Part shown: in pieces, positions 58,460-64,000 of the stretch
Position numbering within the stretch: position 1 is the first letter of the stretch
Layout of the letters: each line of letters starts with the position of its first letter
Assembly (NCBI GenBank): GCA_921293015.1
Contig: OV121093.1
Span: forward strand, 26,670,622-26,734,621
Reading direction: 5' to 3'
Length of the DNA: 64,000 nucleotides
Origin: Phorcus lineatus
Lineage: Eukaryota; Mollusca; Gastropoda; Trochida; Trochidae
Translations under genes and position numbers: made by a program
Notes under the pieces: generated by a model
What the model saw: only the letters and a program-made list of their open reading frames with translations
Databases searched by the model: none
What the model was told of the DNA's origin: nothing

Positions 58460-61400
58460 TATATGTATCATCCCAACTGCGGATCCGCCCCATCTTAAGA
58501 TGGGACGCGTCCCAACTTAGGATTCCAAGTTGGGACGTCCCATCTTGAGATGGGACGGGGGATACTTAAACATGTTAATAATATTCATATTTTATAATAA
58601 TTTGTGTTAGTAAAACATGTTTTTAGATAGTTTTGTTATATTCTTTTCAGACCTAAGAAGAAAATTTGATTTGATGTTCATTTACTTCACTTTTCACTCG
58701 GTTTCATATGTTATCGAGTACGAACGATTCAACACTACTCAAACATTTATTTAAAGTCACATTTGATTACTGATTGAATCCCATTTGTTAAGAGACATAA
58801 CAAAATCAGATCAATGTATAGATTTATATTTAGATAGTAGTTTTCAGGATTTTTCAAACGAACAATACATGCGTAGATCGAACAGCTGACATCACAGAGA
58901 CATCTTTGTATCTTAGTTTCTTTACAAAAAGGTGGTATAAACTATTAACAATCACAGATATGAAGTTATTCTAATACAGATCCAAGTTTTACAATACTAG
59001 TGATAAATTGCTTTTTCAAAAATATATAATTAAAAAACGTACCTGATACATAGAAATGAATAATCCATGCAAAAACCTTCTATAAACAGAAATTCAGTTA
59101 CTCTCCATCGTTACAATGCAGCACTGACTAGACTGAATATGTTAATGTGTCAGCTTGGCGTGACAGAGAACGGATGATTGGACACCAATTTGCCCACCGT
59201 AGGAACTGTTAGGCTAAAACAACATATGGAGACACCAAAACCCCATGTTGTTTTAACAGAGTACTATCTTGTTTATCTACTTGGCGACTTGGTTGATTGT
59301 ATCAAATGTAAAAATAATTAAAAGTTCCTATTATCGAAGTCTGGTTCCCCAACATTTTAGATATTTTCAAATAGTGCCAACCTTAGGGTTAGAATATTCC
59401 CTCGTAACTCATAACAATATACTAAAATCTATCTTAACGGCGAAAAATCTTTGTCACAGAGTGTTTCATTTCATAAACGATACCAATCGAGTTTTTTAAG
59501 CTCTTTCCTAAAATTTGTACAAAAAATGTAAGGTAGACAAAGCATAATATAAATTTGAGTTTAGTAAGAATAATTGCAAATGTATATTTCCACCAATGTA
59601 CTTGATATCTAAATAGTTTTATGTTTGGTTCAGGAAAAGAATTTATATAAGCATTTGCTGCCTCTTTGCTAATCCTTTTTTCTTTTTGTATATAAATTCT
59701 GAATTTTGTGTAACACATGTTTTATTGAAATAGAATACCGTTTAAATCACAGAAATATACTTACTAACCATTATATGATTACACATATTGCATATTTTCA
59801 TACAATGAAATATCGAATATTTTACAATAAGCAATGACAGTTTCAATATCAAATTTGTATAAGAAATGACAGTTTCTATATCAGATTTGTATAAGCAATA
59901 ACAATATGACTCACTTAGTCCTCTGAGGATATTACACTAGTACATGTATGTCAGCACAAAATAACTCGATAAGTCTTAGTATATCAATACACTTCATTGA
60001 TGTGTATTTACAAACCTAATGCCTTTTTTCGGGGGGACATGTTAAGTAGCATATTTAAAGATAACAAAACGATTAGTTAAGTAAACTTTCAGCTGTAAAA
60101 TAACAATATGACACTGAAATGTAATTCTTCCCCCTCACCTACTCATCTTATTTGACTTATGTACGGATCAGTTGATTAACGTATTAGTAGTAAGAACACA
60201 CAACAATTCTCTCAATTCAACGCTTCTAACAAGCCTAGATAGACGCTTGTACATATAAAAAAGCAACCTTTTAATACTGATCAAAATCATATGTTACCTC
60301 GGGCTATGTAGAAAACAGTAGAATAATTTTTCTCAACAAGGGTTTGTGTCAAAAAATCTAGTGAAGGTAAACAAAGTTTTTCAGTGAACAAACTCCGTTT
60401 ATAATCTTCTTGTCGTATTGATAAGAAATGAGTTGAAATATTGCATTTCTAAATTAGCATAAAGAAATCGCCTTTGTAATATTGAATATCTTAACGTATT
60501 GTGCTGCAACTTTACATCGTATTTGTTTGACTTTGTGTTGTATGTTGGATGGTTTCAAAATATAATTTTAATTAGAGCGGCATTAATATAAGCTTCCAGC
60601 TTGCCTCCAAATCTAATTTCTTTTTATAGAAATGAAAAAAAATTGTTTAAACCATAATCTTCTTTTGCAAATCTTGCCAAATTAAGTTATCTTGTTTTTA
60701 AAAATCTATTGAAAAGCGTGCTGTTTCCCCATAATTAATCAATGGATGATGTTAGATTTCATTTTGGTTACTTGACATGATAATCGTTCTGTTATTGAAA
60801 AAAATATTTTGAATATATTTAGTGTGGCAAAACAAGTTCATCGAATAACAATACAATAACACTAAACATAATATTTGTTGTTTGTTTTAGGTTAGGGTTT
60901 GATTACGTCTGCTTCCACCTATCAGAGATATTGCCGATAGGGGCAAATGCCTTGATAAAAATGAATGATGATCATTGACTATAACAACAAACGCTCGGCG
61001 TGTACCTTTGTACTGTTACAAGCATGCTCATGTGCAATTGGTACCCATTCTTGTCACTAATTGGAAGATGACACACAGGTATTAGTGTCATAACCGAACC
61101 GGATGTTTACCAAAATCCCTTCTTTCGGACATCCCCCCCCCCTCCACCCAACCCACACCCATCTCTGAACGACCAAGCAGGTATGTTTGCCATTTGCATC
61201 ACGACACTGATCAGATCAGGTTTGATCGGAAATATGAGGAGACATAACTGGATTTATTTACTGGACATCTTATAAGCATTGACGGAACACCACTTATAGG
61301 TTAGTGTTTGTGAATTATGTTACATACATACACTTTTAGATTCGACTATCAAACACAATATATAAGTACATTGGAATCTTGCTTAACGGAACGGTTTATG

Positions 61401-61876
61401 TGTCAGAAATTGAACTGATTACAAGGCATTAGATTAGCATTCTTGGTATTCACTTAGAGTAGGTTTTGAGTGTATAATTGAATATAAATTCTTTTTTTAT
61501 TTGCTTAACATGCTTTCATAATTAAAAATATTGAAGAATATAATGAAATAATTTATAAGACTTTGTGTAAGAATTACTTTTGAAATCGTATTGGGCTATG
61601 ATGAAAGACTCGTATGCGATGAGAGATATATATAGCCAATAAGTCATGAAAATCAACATAAAATCAAAATATCTTTCGATGTCATTGAAGCACTTATCTA
61701 AATGATACATGTTATCATGTTATTGCTAAATTCAACATTAGAATAAGGATATTATAAACGTGTTAAAGTATCTGCCGTCCCATCTCAAGATCGGACGTCC
61801 CAACTTGGAATTCCAAGTTGGGACGCGTCCCATCTTAAGATGGGACGCGATCCCAAGTTGGGATGATACATATATA
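58460..61876. mobile_element. 3.4-kb segment with inverted, multi-palindrome ends
   Basis: The ends, 58460-58566 and 61768-61876, are inverted repeats of ~105 bp at roughly 90% identity. Each begins TATGTATCATCCCAACT (read inward) and ends in GATAC. Each holds three stacked palindromes: CCCATCTTAAGATGGG, a 24-bp palindrome centred on GGAATTCC with CCCAAC/GTTGGG ends, and CCCATCTTGAGATGGG. They share GGGAC joints and are joined by ACGCGT and ACGT. The interior has no transposase-like ORF (best frames 76 and 94 codons, AT-rich, without motifs). A possible ATAT target duplication is too weak to trust. It is best read as a non-autonomous DNA transposon of fold-back type; no family is recognised. 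Confidence 0.75.
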
Positions 61877-62177
61877 CTCATCACTCACATATATCTCAGG
61901 CCACTTTAAACATGTCTTTTCGGGCCATGCTTTGTTTCTTAAAATTTGACAAAGCCAATTGTTGATTAACTAGCGAAGAAAAACAGTATATATAATAGTA
62001 GCATCATGTATGGTGCATGCTAAGAGCAAAGACGTTGTATAATTATATTATGGAATCACACTTCAAACGAGGCATCATGTGCTTCACACCTCTTCTAAAG
62101 AAAGTAATACTTGGGATAAAAACTTTGAATAAGTTGCAAAGTATAAGCTATATTCAGACATTTTATTAAAGAAGCGT

Positions 62178-64000
62178 TTAGCCGGGATTTCCCTTCAACA
62201 GTTTTTCCATCATGACCTTGACCCTTGCGACAAGAGGTGTTCGATAACGTGTTATGTAAGTGTCCAGGAGCTTGGTGAGCGTGAGACACTTCTTCCAGGA
62301 AGCAGGACAAGCACGGTAATGATGTATGACAGCAATGTTTGGGTCGATTTTCATACTGAAAAAGATAAAATAGCGTCATTTGGTATGAAGCACATCAGGC
62401 ATTATTATATTCATGATAGAAACAATGTACATCAGGATAGATTTCCAGCCTGCAAAGAAGTTTTACTCACAAGTTTTTTTTAGCTTTATGCAAACAAATA
62501 TACATTTTATAAATAAACAATGAGGATAATTTATATATGGGGTAACGAGTGAGTGTTAAATATGTCAGCTTGCTAGCCCCTTCAATTATGAGAATACGAT
62601 TGAAGGAACTTTTTAAGCCATAGTGGCCGTTATCAGAGGTCACAGGTTAACAATCCATTTTTAAGGCGTTTGTAAGCAATATATCAGGTATAAACTCAAA
62701 CCGTTTTCCATCATAAGAATAAGATTTTTAAAAGCTTTTAGGGCGTGGCGCCTTTGGTCCTCTTTGGTCCTCTAAAGACACATTAGGGTTTTTCAATATT
62801 GTACACATGTTTTCTCTGCAACAGTGTTTTATTGATCAAAATTTTGGTTACTCCTAAATAATAAGAAAGTAAGCATTTACTCCAAAACGTTGTGACTCTA
62901 TTCAATGAATGTTATAGTATTCCGTCTCCAAATGCACTTCAAAGAAATTAATAGTTAAAACTGATAGTAAGTATACAATGACTAAAATGGTTGCATACGT
63001 TGAATATTCAGGTTTTACATGAACCCAGTGTGTTTGACCAAACACGGTCCGCTCTGGGATATAGACGAACTTCTGACACTCCCATCGAGGAGGAACGGAA
63101 TTCTGGAACTGGAGGCTCGTGAGGGGCTGGTCCGGGTTGGAAGGAGGCCAGTCAGTGATGTGAAACTGTTGGTGAAAGTAGAACGCTCCAGCCTTGGGGT
63201 GTTTGCGTGCCAAAGTTGTCTGAAGATGATGATGATTATTAAGACAAGGATTGCAACAACAACATTTTTTTCTTAACAGTGTTCAAATGGTTTTACTGTA
63301 AGAATAAGGATTCTCCAAACATTGAATAAAATGGCGATTTGATGAAAAGTCCCAATTCAATGGCCCACAATGCAAGGAATGATGGATCAAGATTTGACAG
63401 TTATTGTTGTTCTTCTGTTAATCTGTCTGGAAGTAAGTCGTCAGTAATGTTTCAACTAGACAATCATAATTTCAATTAGGGCACAAACAAAAAAAGTATC
63501 GGAGGTTTACAATCTTTAAGATTAATCTTGTATTTCGGAATAGAAACGTTTTTCTACGAAGTAAAAGTTCAGTAATATTTAGCATTTATCAACAATTATT
63601 GACTGATTATACCATATCTTTTCAGTAGAAAAAAGTTCTTCTTCTTAAAAACAAATCGCCCGTTAAAGACAGTTGGACCTAAAACAACGTTTCATTCTTT
63701 TGCTCATCTCAACATCCAACAGTTACAGCGTTCAAAGAAAATAAATACAAAAAGTAGTTTGTATACATGTATAAATATTTCAGAATTTAAAGAAGTGTGG
63801 AAGTGCTGCTCTTTGAGTGGATTAAGATGTTTAGATAACATGACTGTCCTCTTATACAAATGGAACTTTGTGTGAACTAAAACGGTTTTGTTGCTACCTA
63901 CCTGCAAAAATTCTTTCAGTGTTTCGTTGGACCTTGGACAAAGGAACTCGTCGAAGTCGATGCCAGCCACGTGACTATACCCAGATAATCGTTCTTTGCA
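62178..64000 (-). CDS. glycosyltransferase family 92 (GT92), copy 2, partial
   Basis: Minus-strand exons: 64000-63902 (enters from outside the window; SHVAGIDFDEFLCP, ends CAG|GTAGGT); 63219-63019 (TTCAG|ACAACT; ARKHPKAGAFYFHQQ, FHITDWPPSNP, ending THWVH before GTAAAA); and the last exon 62355-62178 (TTTTTCAG|; MKIDPNIAVIHHYRACPASW, KLLDTYITRYRTPLVARV, stop TAA). All three are open. DFD is the expected metal-binding site and HHYR the conserved C-terminal motif. The 63019 exon ends in phase 0 while the last exon needs two incoming bases, so a short exon of 3n+2 length between them, or a different donor, remains to be found. It is the paralogue of copy 1 in opposite orientation and may be functional. 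Confidence 0.8.

Noticed and set aside
59269..59718. ORFs of 76 and 94 codons as the transposase of the palindrome-ended element
   Set aside because: AT-rich, no catalytic motif or domain, and far too short.
62095..62379. 94-codon minus-strand ORF as a separate gene
   Set aside because: It overlaps the last GT92 exon in another frame; the HHYR frame matches the family and shows third-position divergence.

Overview
The window looks like AT-rich nuclear DNA of an invertebrate animal, most likely a mollusc and perhaps a gastropod such as abalone. The grounds are spliced genes with GT/AG introns, degraded TRIM-NHL and GT92 genes, and abundant tRNA-derived SINEs, non-LTR retrotransposons and TIR transposons. 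The gene style and SINE tails fit molluscs from memory; no search was possible, so the taxon is an inference. Nothing suggests bacterial, plasmid or phage DNA.

Layout. 1-7000: a possible two-exon gene remnant (1845-2294), a hairpin repeat and a deleted mariner. 7000-12100: TRIM-NHL copy A (+), frameshifted and cut short by a TIR element, then a 5'-truncated L1/Tx1-like LINE with target-site duplications. 13.4-14.4 kb: a purine-skewed tract leading into a 50-bp minisatellite. 19-22.2 kb: a palindrome, an unknown minus-strand coding remnant and a second decayed LINE. 23.3-28 kb: a glycosyltransferase family 92 (GT92) gene copy (+) over about five exons, with SINEs in its introns. 29-37 kb: full-length SINEs with target-site duplications, a 31-bp tandem array, a hairpin-headed tandem repeat, a TTAA-flanked MITE and two possible exons. 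38.2-40.5 kb: TRIM-NHL copy B (+, pseudogene). 43.2-43.5 kb: a nearly perfect 91-bp inverted repeat. 44.9-47.1 kb: TRIM-NHL copy C (-), intact except for one single-base frameshift. 48.3-49.8 kb: a Tc1 element with readable TIRs. 53.5-56.7 kb: a broken gene with a chromo-barrel-like domain and a transposase-like part, carrying a SINE, followed by a likely PIF/Harbinger end with a Myb/SANT exon. 58.5-61.9 kb: a 3.4-kb segment bounded by inverted ~100-bp repeats made of stacked palindromes. 62.2-64 kb: a second GT92 copy (-), running off the window.

How it fits together. The host genes belong to two families, TRIM-NHL (three copies) and GT92 (two copies). Their order and orientation, GT92(+) TRIM(+) / TRIM(-) GT92(-), is mirror-symmetric around about 43-45 kb, which suggests an old inverted duplication. 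Every gene copy that can be read to its end is damaged except GT92 copy 2, whose visible exons are open. The window therefore reads as a decaying duplicated block colonised by mobile elements. The most unusual structure is the 58.5-61.9 kb segment with palindromic ends. Two SINE families sharing one 3' tail also stand out.
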